A stretch of 64,000 nt of DNA from Phymatolithon calcareum (taxonomy: Eukaryota > Rhodophyta > Florideophyceae > Hapalidiales), in NCBI GenBank assembly GCA_977006965.1, contig OZ345356.1:1302001-1366000 (forward strand), read 5' to 3'. Positions 1-9,499 of the stretch are shown piece by piece. Made by a program: the position numbers and the translations under genes. The notes under the pieces are model-generated. The model had not been told where the DNA came from. It did no database searches and saw only the letters and a list, made by a program, of their open reading frames with translations. Position 1 is the first letter of the stretch. Each line of letters opens with the position of its first letter.

Positions 1-13
1 GGTCTTTACAACA

Positions 14-802
14 CTAGACTATGTCATTATCAAACTCACAATGGGCTTCTTGAACATGCTCTTCTTTTTCCTGGTTACTTCCGAGCCGTCCTCCACAATA
101 GTTGCAGTGATAGTTCGACAAAACAGGATGAGAAGCTGTCACATGCTGTATGCGTTCACGCTCAGAAAGAAACATAATTCCACAGTCTTCATACATACAC
201 TTCTTCAAGTGGCCACTTTGGATGTCAGAAACCATTGCTCGATTGTCAGGAGTCTCAATACCGCAACCGACGAAGCCACAGGAAGTGCGTTTGGCAGTGA
301 TGTGCATCCTTAGTTGATGCGCTCTCAAGTACCTCCTTTCGGTGAAATACTTTCCACAGCCGCCGAAGTCACAATGCAGCATTGGACCTCCAAGCTTTTT
401 AAAATGAACTGCTCGTCGGTGCTCCATCATGCGAATTCTTGTCTTGAACTCTTTGTTACAGTCTTCAAAATCGCAAAGCGACACCCCAGTACGATGCTCG
501 GCGTGTTCATGACTTTTCAGATCGTTTGCAGTATCAAACTGTTTCTTGCAATTGGAAAATCTGCAGACATATTTTTGACCGTGGGCGACTCGCTGATGTC
601 TAATCAACGAGTCCTTTCTGGTGAATGACTTCGTGCATGACTCGAAGTCACAGAAAAATCGATTGGAGGTGGAGCCTGCCTGTGCCGAGAATAAATCTTC
701 AAATGAAAACTCTGGGAACTCTGCAAATGACGACCCGATCGGAGAACTATTTTGAATCACTGGTTCATAATCCGATTGGTCGTCTTCGAGTGGAGCCTCC
801 AT
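14..802 (-). CDS. C2H2 zinc-finger protein, seven fingers (paralogue 1)
   Basis: A 262-residue protein, probably a nuclear DNA- or RNA-binding regulator (inference from finger type). The first 45 residues are acidic and Ser/Pro-rich; seven TFIIIA-like C-x4-C or C-x2-C fingers follow, for example CDFESC...HQRVAH, CRFSNC...HEHAEH and CDFGGC...HQLRMH. The fifth finger (CGFVGC) has lost its first zinc histidine. I start at the ATG at 802 rather than the GTG at 835, because the residues after this ATG align with the start of the paralogue at 12200 (shared PLE-DQSD-EP and PIGSSFAE motifs). Both genes also share an upstream block with a TATA-like element. The stop is TAG at 14-16. The target is unknown. 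Confidence 0.85.
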   Translation of the reverse strand: MEAPLEDDQSDYEPVIQNSSPIGSSFAEFPEFSFEDLFSAQAGSTSNRFFCDFESCTKSFTRKDSLIRHQRVAHGQKYVCRFSNCKKQFDTANDLKSHEHAEHRTGVSLCDFEDCNKEFKTRIRMMEHRRAVHFKKLGGPMLHCDFGGCGKYFTERRYLRAHQLRMHITAKRTSCGFVGCGIETPDNRAMVSDIQSGHLKKCMYEDCGIMFLSERERIQHVTASHPVLSNYHCNYCGGRLGSNQEKEEHVQEAHCEFDNDIV

Positions 803-1381
803 GCGGTCTCGTATATGAACGGTAGCTCGATGCACGGGATAATCGGTCTCCCGAGTGCGGCAAGTGGCAATGAATGAGTTGTCGTGAAACTACTTTCATC
901 AAATACCTTTTCGCTGCTGACTTATAGTCAAGTAGAGACTACTCTGCCAATTTAATAGCTTTCAAAATGAAATAAATAAATATCAGCACTTCGAAAAACA
1001 ATTTATTGCCTTTCAGTACTCTAACGGCAAGAATTCGAGACTCTTGACAATGCATATGTAAATGAAGTAGATTATAGCGTTTCACCGCAATCCCTCATGA
1101 AGTTTAAAATCTGTAGAAGATCTTAGGACTGTAGACTATCGGGGTTGCTGACCACATACTAGATATACAGTGAGTAGCTTTCGCACTTCCTCCGTTAAGG
1201 GAAAATCCTTCTTTTGAAACAACTGTTTAGTTGCTCATTTGAAAGCCCTCAGTAAAGCTCCTAGGACTGCACGGGAGCAGCTCTTCGGAAATTGTTCATT
1301 CTAGTATATCTCCTTGTCCCTAATACAGGAAATCGTTGTTTTCCACATTATCAATTATGGTGACACTGAAGAATAGTAGGG
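803..1381. other. Intergenic stretch with an old repeat remnant
   Basis: No gene seen. About 1240-1290 (AAAGCCCTCAGTAAAGCTCC and following bases) resembles 36118-36180, so an old repeat end lies here. The last 12 bases, AGAATAGTAGGG at 1370-1381, are one copy of the target-site duplication of the LINE that follows. Confidence 0.4.
913..977 (-). promoter_or_regulatory. Promoter block shared with the zinc-finger gene at 12200
   Basis: On the minus strand this block carries AGAGTAGTCTCTACTTG, then TATAAGTCAGC (TATAAG at 926-921), preceded by TTGAAAGCTA. The same order of motifs lies upstream of the gene at 12200. The TATA-like site is 119 bases before the ATG at 802. A core promoter is inferred from position and conservation only. 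Confidence 0.55.
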
Positions 1382-1962
1382 GGATATATATTGATTTATT
1401 TTAAAAGCACCAAAGACCTCACTGTGAGAAACGGGGCAGCTTCTCAATTACTTCTAACTTACCGCATTCTATTTTCCTAACATTTCCTTTATTCGAGTAC
1501 TCTCCATATGAGAGTTCGAGTTAGTCTTTTGCATTCATATTCAGTCTCTTTGTCCACATCTTAGACCCGAGTATGCGTTGGAGTGCAATAAGCTCAATTT
1601 CAGCACCGGGTCCGACATACTGACCGAGGATTGATTTCCTCCACAACGGAGCTCTGCTAAAAATCAGTCTTATGCATCTTAGACTTGTAGACCTGTCCCT
1701 GTAACACTCCTGGCAACTTCTTATGCTTGTTTACCGGGATTTTCACTGAGCGATCCTGTTCGCACTTTACCTTCATTTCCTTGTTTCAATGCTTTGCTGA
1801 GGTGCTCCTCATTTCTGAGATAGTTATTGTCCTTCGATACTTCTGCTATATCCTCCTGTCTTCTTCGGTATTCTTCTGCCTGTTCCAGGTACTTTTTCTG
1901 GTTTAACTGGCTTAAAGAAAACCTTTCCTCTTGGTGAGTCCTCCTCAACTCCGGACTATCTA

Positions 1963-3946
1963 GTGTCTATTTTACGAACCCCCTCAATTGAGGGTATTTC
2001 CCTCTATTGAGGGGCGATTTGAAAGCTCAAAAAAATCCATAAAGTAAATTCGAAACAGATCGCTCATGCCATATTCGTAAAGCCTGGCTCATCTTCTGTG
2101 CGAGGAGTACCCACACTACTACCTTAAATTCGCTTCGTTCGGTGCTAGAAACGAAAATATGTTGGTCACTCAGAAGTTTCAGACCTGCCATTCCAGGAGA
2201 AAAACACCGGCCGCGCGCGGTCGGTACTTCAGTGCACACCAAGACAGCATCTGTAGGCGGTCTATCAGAGTGCTCCAGACAATGCGGAGCCATTTCGAAG
2301 TCAAAAAAGGTGAGTAGTATGGTTCAGAATGTACTCGGAGAAAAAATCAATGGTCGCGCGAGCATGTCACATCGTATGAAATGGGTTCTGCTTCGTCATC
2401 CATTGAAGAAGACTAAGATTAAGACAGTCCAAATTGTCAACGTCAAGGCAGAGAACGCTGTCGTTGACATTCCAGAGGCTGAAAAGCTTGAACCGAGCCA
2501 ACACCGGCAAAAGCGCGGTATAGATTAGGCCTGCTTACAGTGATCATCCTTGCCAATCTTCATCGCGAAACGCCTGTTTATCGTCTACAGTCGAGATCAC
2601 ATGCTCCTCAGAAGGGCATACAAGCTTCGATGAAACCTTTAGAAGCTCTAAACTCCCTCTTCCGAGCACTCTCGCCTAAGTCTTACAAGGCCCTTGAGAC
2701 CAAACATTGCACCGGGAACTTGATGTCATCACGCCCGACCGCGAGCCGAATACGTGCGCTCATTGGGTTCCAAGGTACAAGCGCAAGTTCTATGTCCGTT
2801 TTAGAGACGATTTTACTCTCAGTTGTGGAAACTTCGCACTCTAAACAGAGACTTCTTATTCGAGATATGTGGTATTGGACTTCATTCAAAGTACGATTGC
2901 GTGGTGACGATGTTTCCTCAATTTACCTGCGAAAACTTGCTGCTTGGACGTCCGCTAAGCTGAGAAGAAAGGGGCGAAAAGAGACTACAGTGACAGAGCC
3001 TATTAAGTTTTTCGAAATACTCGTCCTCATGGCAAGAGTTGAGTTCAGCGCTGAGAGCGCTTTCTGGAAGTCTACCAGGCCGAAGACGTATCTCCCTGGC
3101 CTTTCTTCTTCCGAAACAGTGATGCCGGTGGGAGAATACCTCCGGTTGATTTCATGCAGAGTGAAATCAAGTGAATTAGGCGACATATACGCTGCGCAGT
3201 ACCGCTGGTCACCTCGGTCAAGATTATGTCGATCCCACGAATGACCACAGAAAGCACACTGTGTCAAAGAGATTTTGAAGGCAAGATGGCCTACGGAATG
3301 GTAGTTCTGTGCTGCCTTATGGCCGCGTATGCCGGTACAAGGCGCATTACATGTGTGGATTCATACTTAGTGAGTACTGACTCTGCAGACATTCAACTAG
3401 TTCATAGGGGCCATCTAACTCTTCTGGCGAATTTCTAGGTTGTTAGCTAGTTGTTATTCTCTGGTGACCATGCAGAGTGTCAGCAGCACATGACGCAGTG
3501 AAGGTTTTGTGAAGTGCCGGAAGAGCAACTCATCGATAGCATTTGATACGCGCATTACTTGTCGACGTTCAGTTGCGCCAGAGCGTGCATTTGCATTCGA
3601 GAGCAGTGTTGGAAGCCACGTTACCCCTAAGAAAAGTAAAAGGATACTTTCAGAGGTCATGATGACAAGCTTTGTTGTGCAAAACAACTGCAGAGTTTGA
3701 AAATGCAAGACCTCGACCATAGTATTCTCACAATGTAATACGCTTGATAGTGCCACAATATACATTTGCGACATTTCTACTGTTCGGAACTGCTTCACTA
3801 AGCATGCTGAAGACATCTATGAGCTTGGCGGTGTTGATGCGCTTGATAGCGAGTAAGTTTCATGAGCAAAAAATTAAATGAATCTCTTCCCTCAATTGAG
3901 GGAAAAGTGCCCCTCAATTGAGGGAAAATTTCCGTAAAATAGACAC
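1963..3946 (+). mobile_element. TIR DNA transposon with palindromic ends, inserted in a LINE
   Basis: The ends are inverted copies of GTGTCTATTTTACG, followed inside by two copies each of a near-palindrome CCCTCAATTGAGGG (1981-2017 and 3893-3926). The flanks give TA (1961-1962 and 3947-3948), or CTAG if the outer G/C is counted as host; the two readings cannot be separated. Excising the element rejoins the LINE reading frame exactly, which supports the boundaries. A second copy of the left end lies at about 41252. Confidence 0.75.
2142..3856 (+). pseudogene. Decayed transposase of the 1963-3946 element, perhaps piggyBac-like
   Basis: Several plus-strand fragments run in order through the element. 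About 2340-2450 has GRASMSHRMKWVL and KTKIKTVQIVNVKA, shared with 41580-41720. About 2990-3150 has EPIKFFEILVLMARVEFS and AFWKST, which recalls the 'FLGLLILMG...W' segment of piggyBac transposases. About 3670-3830 has CRVCK...CNT...YIC...CFTKHAEDIYE, like the C-terminal zinc ribbon of that family. Frameshifts and stops separate the blocks. The family call is tentative, because piggyBac makes TTAA duplications and this element does not. Confidence 0.45.
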
Positions 3947-4146
3947 TAGCCAACAGAGCACTCTAATTCGATTTTTTCGATGCTCCTCATATTTCCCGAA
4001 GACATACTTGTAAAAATGACCTTCTGCTTTCTCAATTTCTGATAGCAACCGCTTCATCATCGGAGTCAGATGACTTGCATACTCCCACTTGGGGAGAGGG
4101 AAAGTGGTGCTCTGCAACCTGGAGGTAGAGAATAGTAGGGCGTCAA

Positions 4147-5230
4147 ATGCCTTTTCCGTTGTTCATATTTCACCGGAGTCCAGTTTATACCTTGTTAAGT
4201 TCTGACCTACGGTCTCTGATGAGGCGCTTAGACAATCTCAAGTCAAAACCGGTACCAGGGCCAGACTCCACTGCGATGCAGAACGCAGGGTTGGATGTGA
4301 CATACGCCAAACTTAACCGGCACCACGCCAGGGCGGCGAACGAAACGTTGACGATCACAAACATAAAGCAGAGTACCAAGAAGAAAGATTCTGGAGGCCA
4401 GCACTAATGCTGAAAAAGTCGAAAAACGCGCTTTATCACACACCAAGGCAACACTGCAGATACATGACATTGGCCATAAAATGGTCATTTGGAACATTCC
4501 CGCCAATGAGCACCTCGGAACTCATAGAAGTTACAGGTCAAACCGAAAAAAAGCTATCGAAGATATCGAGACATGCTTATCAAAAGTCGAACTATCATCC
4601 GAAGAAAGTGTCTGCACAAGAAGAGCACTTAACGAAGGCATTTCCATGCTTCAAGCGGTCCAGGAAGAGAACGAAACATGAAACCGTGCAAACCACTCCC
4701 CGTCGACTTTTCCCCCTCGAGGCCTATTTATGGCCCAGAGGTAGGTATTAATAATCCACCAGATCGAATCGCAGAGGTATTTGCGCGCATCCTAAATGCC
4801 ATGACAAATGTAAACGCAAGAACGCAAGAGAAGAATGGGATGCATGTCTCCCTCCTAAAGCCGCTGGACGGGAAGGCCGGGCCGTCCTCAGCCCATCAAG
4901 AACGAGCCACCACCATTTCTCACCCTCAAAAAAGGGAAGCACAGGCTTCTTTACACGCACTGGTTATTTCACCGCTTCCCATACTCGTGGCAAGAGCAAG
5001 CAAGAAACGAAGATTCCAATCTAGAAGAAGCACTCAAGGATATTTCTAACTTAATGTCCAAACAAAGACTTTCCAATATTCAAAAAGAAATGCTGGATAT
5101 AGCAGTTGATTCTGTCCAAAGAAAATGTCCGAAAACACCTACTGAAATGAGCGAAGGATTGTAGCGCAACGAAAAGTCTCTCAGGTGTAGTGATAATTGA
5201 CAAAGGAAGCTTCAATTAAACAGAAATCCA
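4147..5230 (+). mobile_element. Retroelement remnants with a repeat-family 3' tail
   Basis: About 4460-4680 encodes AIKWSFGTFPPMST and, after a frameshift, IEDIETCLSKVELSSEES, ending in a stop; this parallels AVKWAFGRFPPLST and its sequel in the ORF at 54785-55225. About 4990-5163 is a separate open stretch, EEALKDISNLMSKQR to DIAVDSVQRKCPKTP then TAG. From about 5087 it is the 3' tail repeated at 10370 and (minus strand) 45826, ending in an AATTAAACAGAAATCCA-like tail. These are decayed retrotransposon ORFs, not host genes. Confidence 0.5.
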
Positions 5231-5296
5231 ATCCAGATCGAATCGCACCCAACCATGAACCCTGTCCGTGGCCGTATGTGCTTCGCAATGTTTCCC

Positions 5297-5358
5297 CAAG
5301 CGTCTGCAGATGCGTTGGTAACCATTATATAAAAACTCCCACTTCTTCTTCTTCTTAT
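5297..5358 (+). repeat. 3' tail of a TTC-tailed retroposon family
   Basis: A short copy of a dispersed tail (GCAGATGCGTTGGTAAC, then an A/T-rich stretch, then CTTCTTCTTCTTC). Other copies lie at 11395-11620 and 16930-16990 (plus strand) and at 44280-44580 and 55495-55695 (minus strand). The repeated TTC tract takes the place of a poly(A) tail. Confidence 0.5.
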
Positions 5359-5608
5359 GTACGATCGGCTGCCCGCTGGGGGGGGGGGGGGGAATAGTAA
5401 GTTTTTATTTTAGAAGCCCTCAACGCCAGAGTTCGCCGACTCCAGAGCAGCTTCCCGTGTACTACTTTCGCATGTAGATGGTCTAAGAATATCGCATCAC
5501 ACTATCATTTCTTCCGTCAATCTATTCTCTAATTCTAATAGTCTTGTTCAACCATGCGCAGTCTGGGTCATTGTGCAACACAAGAGGACGGAATTGTTTG
5601 CGATGCCG

Positions 5609-7004
5609 TCATGTGGGTTTAGTCTTGTCGATTGCCGGTGATTCTGCATCTTGCGCTGCAACGCACGAGGCGGCATGTGCATCCTCTTTTTTGTCTTCTG
5701 CTATTCGAACGTTGCTTGGGCCCTCGGCGGACGGAGGTTTCAGAGATAAGGCGTCATCTATGTTATCGCCCTGTTCTCCTGGGCCTTCGTACGGGGAGCG
5801 ATCGTGGTCATCATGGCGCTTTTCGTCGTCACAAGGTATTCCGCTTTCGGTTTCCATTATCATACGCGCTTCGTCCTCCAGTTTGAAATTCTCTCGGTAC
5901 CACTTCCTTGTGTGGAAGTCGGCCGTTCCTGCAGCACAGTTTCGCATTCTCAAACGGATGGGGCGTAAGTTGCTCGTTGTGCGTTCCTTGCCGAGAACAT
6001 TTCTCCGTTTCGCCACCGTGTCGCTCCATATACTGACCTTTGGATCACACGAGAGGCGGGCAGCACACAGGGTGGCAGCAGTGCGATGGACGAGCGGCTC
6101 GTCCGCTAGCACCTCGAGGATTGCCCCTCCGATGAATGATAGTGTTAGTACAGCCCTGTGCGGCAGCAACGACTGCTATCGGCAATTGAAGAAGCAGAAG
6201 GTCTTTTGTACAGATAAGTTTTCGGAAAATTTGCCGAGTATCGAAGGGAGAGGATGCAAGTGCTCTGCCGTCTCGCCCACAGATGAAGAGAATGCACCAG
6301 GCTGAAAGATTCGCCTTAAGCTTGGTAAGACGGAGGAAGTTCCTGGAGCTTTCAGAAGAATACCAGGGAAGAGAAGATGATCTGGAAGACGTATCAAAGG
6401 ACATTGGGTATCTCGGGGAAGAGAAACACCTTAAAGAAGCTCTGAAACAAGCGGAAGAAGGTATGGTGTCAAAAAAACGACGCCTACAAGCAACAGTCAA
6501 AGTCTGGTCGTTGGCAGAAGAGGGCCGGACAGTTACAATCTCGATCGGCGTACCGAACGACCTACCAGGACTGTTATATATAAGGGGCATAACTGCGAGG
6601 TTGAGATGCCTGAGAGTCATTTTCAACAGAGTTCCTTTGTGGAGAAAATCCATTCTGGCTAAGTACTTTGGGACTGGTGCTGTGATGGAGCTTATTGTGT
6701 TGCAACGTATACTGCGGTCTATGAAGATGGACCAAGAAACGGAATATGAATGCAAAAGACTTTCTCGGGCCCTCACAGGGAGAGAAATTCGGTTTAAGGA
6801 GATATTAGAAGGAGAGTAGAGAGGTGAGTATGGAAAACAGCGAGAAGCTGCCCTGTTACTCAAATTGAGTGTTTGGGAGCTTTTAAAATAAATCAACATA
6901 TATCCCCTTTGCGGCAGCGCTTCCCTGAGTCCGTTGTAGAGGCTTTTGAGTTGATCGGGATAGTTTTTGTCTCTAATAATTCCGCGGAAGTATAAGGGTA
7001 CCAC
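5609..7004 (-). pseudogene. ORF1 (gag-like) frame of a LINE, split by a LINE insertion
   Basis: The minus strand at 7004-6906 reads VPLYFRGIIRDKNYP...GLREALPQR. After the intervening LINE it resumes at 6169 as LPHRAVLTLSFIGGAILEVL, then LADEPLVHRTAATL and a charged tail, with a stop at 5609. The two halves meet in the same frame within the target-site duplication. The 'LSFIGGAILEVL' motif resembles the C-terminal part of gag-like ORF1 proteins of Tad1-type LINEs (from memory of the family, not searched). An in-frame stop lies upstream of 7004, so the 5' part is also decayed. Confidence 0.5.
6168..6905 (+). mobile_element. 5'-truncated LINE fragment inside another LINE
   Basis: The plus strand begins RLLSAIEEAEGLLY, hits one stop, continues VFGKFAEYRRERMQVLCRLA and, after a frameshift, runs open from 6283 to 6819 as the C-terminal tail of the LINE polyprotein (HQAERFALSLVRRRK ... 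LRCLRVIFNRVPLWRKSILA). The 3' UTR carries GAAGCTGCCCTGTTACTC and ends in ...CATATATCC. The 13-base flanks differ at one base (CCTGTGCGGCAGC at 6155-6167 and CCTTTGCGGCAGC from 6906) and are the target-site duplication. It belongs to the same family as 1382-4128 and 56467-58162. Confidence 0.75.
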
Positions 7005-7264
7005 TTTTGGCGGGATACGTGGTTCTGCCTACTGGAGGGAACCTGCCATATGCGTATTGGGGAAAGATCTTCACACAGAGACAATGGCGCTTCAATAATG
7101 AAATGTTTACCGTTAGCCGGGAAACAAATGTATGTAAAACGTAAGTGAACCAGGCCCGAATGGTTACAAAAGTGCCGATGAAAACAGAATCGTAAATAGA
7201 AAGTGATTTTGTGTAGACTCGCAATTATGCAGTGGCGCCTGAAGCTGCAGAAATAGGTTCTGCG

Positions 7265-8390
7265 CAGGGCTCTGAACAATGCTGTTGGTTAGCACTGCCA
7301 GATTTCTGACAATGCCCATTGCCCATTTCGCTCGCGCTAAGATACCAATGGGCATTGCAATGGCTGCCGCCGCAGCAATAGGATTTGCAATGGTTCCAGG
7401 AACCGCAATGAACATTCAAACTCGTCAACTTTAGACTCAGTGAACGGTGCTGTAACGGCTCGTGCAGTAATTGTGGTGCAGTAACATGCAATAGCTGCAA
7501 CGTAGTGTGTGTTGTTACACGACCACCCAGCATCCATCACGGCGCCTTGTGTGCCGGATAGCTCATCGCATTTCAACGAGTATCACAATTTAAAAGATAA
7601 CTCGAGTGTTAGTCAATGGCGCCAGGCTGACGGTATACTTAGAAATCTCGCGTAGATCAGAATCTTGTACCATTGATACGGGAACATTCTTCATCACCAC
7701 TAGTCGGATGTACCCGTACACGGCTAGGCTGTACTCGGAAAGTGATGGCAACTGAAAATGAGAGCGAATGGTGCCACCGCGCTGTTTAGTTGCACTTATA
7801 GCGTCCTTATACATTCGCATGACGGTCTCATCTTGATCTTTGGCCGTCTTTCCTCGACCATAGCAACTTTTGAGGTGCTCGTAAGGGTTGATGAACCCAG
7901 TCTTGTCCAGAAACGATGCAGTAGAAATGGAACACGCTGGTTTGGGGCAGCGATAGGTGAGCTATTCCTTCTCAATTCTGCGGTCGAGCATTTCGTCATA
8001 CACCAGACGTCGTTACTTGCCGACAAACGGCATCGGTGTTTGATCGATTGCCTTGGGGTTAGCACGCTTTGGCTTCAACATTGCCGAAAGAGCCCACACC
8101 CGGTAGAACAGGGGTACAGGTTGGAGAGGCAGTGAGCGGTGACCTTTTCAAAGCGAGGATATGTTGCTTCTCAATCGGCCGATTCACACCACTCTTTTCT
8201 CGTTAAATGAGGGAACTGTATGTACAAAGATTGTGGGACCTATCGTCATCTGGAGCGAGGTTGCCACTTTTTGCAATGGCTACGTATTTGGTGAACCGCA
8301 ATGGAATCTGCAGTGTACCTAGCTGCAGCAATGGACACTGATTGCAATATACAATACATTCGAATGCCAATGGATTGGGTAATTGCCCTG
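7265..8390. mobile_element. Non-autonomous hAT-type element, 1126 bp
   Basis: Both ends show the hAT signature: CAGGGC at 7265-7270 and its inverse GCCCTG at 8385-8390. An exact 8-base TSD, GTTCTGCG, lies at 7257-7264 and 8391-8398. Clusters of GCAAT/ATTGC words fill the first and last about 250 bases, as in hAT subterminal binding-site arrays. I found no transposase motif inside. It is probably a non-autonomous relative of the hATs at 30906 and 52105. Confidence 0.8.
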
Positions 8391-8398
8391 GTTCTGCG

Positions 8399-9499
8399 AG
8401 CAGGAAGCACGCAATATGCTTTCAGCAAACCCCATGGCTGGAACGCAATCGGAAGCCCTCTTAAGCAGTTCCCCCTTCGTAGTTTTAGTCGAGAGCATCT
8501 CGTCATCTCATCAGAGAGAGATCATCCCTTTTCAAGATAAACCCAACCTTATCTTTACACTCTCAGTGATTGCACTTGGGGATTGCACTGATAGAAGTCT
8601 TCGAGCTAGAGCTTCTCAGTTCGTCGAAGGCTGATACGCGAACAAGGTGTTCGCTACGCTTATCACAAAGTAGGCCTCAGCGAAGTCCGTGCAAACACTC
8701 GGGTTCTTATGGGTTGGTTCAATGCGTTACCTTTACTGCCGGTGGCATTGAAGAATGCTGATATACTGCTCCCCATGTACTGATACTCCCAATGATTACC
8801 GACTGCCCTGACAACGTAAACATACAAATAAGTCCAAAGGTTGGACACGCACAAAAACATTAAGCAATAAAACAACGAAGTGGAAAACGAATTGAAGGAG
8901 GGGAGTTGGAGAGGGCCTGACCGGACCGAATGGACAACAAGAGACAAACGATAAGATTCTAGCCCGGGCCGTGCCCGCCCCGGCGCAAGTGGCCGCAACA
9001 TCAATGCTGCGCAACGTGATTCTTCTGCCGGTAATTCCGTCGGAAATGGCTGGCGCTATCGCGAACGCGCCCGCCTGGGACTCGGCAAATCAAGAACTTG
9101 CCACGCTCGAAATGCCAGACCCAACCCCGCCGTCGCTGGATTTCCAAGAAATCTTGCGAAGTTAGGCGGATTTGATACAGGCTGGTTATGATAACTAGTT
9201 CTGCTACCCGTGCACCTGTGCGTCACAGGAAGGAGCCAAGTGTTCAGTCAGGAATTTTTCCCCGCTACATTGCAGGGTTTTTTGAAATGACAAGAGTCTG
9301 GTAGTACATAGATTCCGCCCTCTGTGGTGTGCGGCAACGCTCAAGGATGGTGGGAGAGAATACAGAAGGAAATGAAAGAAGGCAGAGTGATAATTAGCTA
9401 CCGTGAAGGTCCTAAATGGTTTTCAACCCGGGCATCCCTTTGAAGGACGGCGAATGAAGATTAGCTGAGTAGCGATATGGATCTTAAGCTGGACCATGG
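8399..9499. other. No gene identified
   Basis: Short open frames occur on both strands (for example 8971-9165 plus), but none has a recognisable motif, a clear start context or a relative elsewhere in the window. Confidence 0.3.

Larger units (their letters stand above)
1382..4128 (-). mobile_element. 5'-truncated LINE (non-LTR retrotransposon), split by a DNA transposon
   Basis: The minus strand carries the end of a LINE reverse-transcriptase ORF in two pieces. The upstream piece (3949-4117) reads PKWEYASHLTP, FYKYVFGKYEEHRKNR and RVLCWL. The downstream piece (1382-1962) reads LRRTHQEERFSLSQL and then decays. Both align with the open LINE frame at 56542-58162 (VFGKYAEHRRDR, RRRHQAERFALSL). 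The 3' end is ...TATATATCC, as in the other copies. A 12-base TSD, AGAATAGTAGGG, sits at 1370-1381 and 4129-4140. Removing the nested transposon restores the frame as VLCWLDSPELRR. The copy is dead. Confidence 0.8.
5378..7256 (-). mobile_element. LINE with an oligo-C 3' end, carrying an ORF1-like frame
   Basis: On the minus strand the element ends in GGGCTTCTAAAATAAAAAC, then TTACTATT, then C15 (the G run at 5378-5392). The copy at 30084 has the same end with C10. Upstream lies an ORF1-like frame (5609-7004) split by another LINE at 6168-6905. The 5' end is not visible because a hAT element starts at 7265; the right-hand limit given is only the start of the hAT target site. Confidence 0.55.

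Noticed and set aside
803-835. Longer N-terminus of the first zinc-finger gene starting at a GTG
   Set aside because: The ATG at 802 aligns with the ATG of the paralogue at 12200 and lies the expected distance from the shared TATA-like site; GTG starts are rare in eukaryotes.
5378-5392. G15 run as a G-quadruplex regulatory element
   Set aside because: It occurs at the same place in two copies of a LINE 3' end, so it is better explained as the element's oligo-C tail.
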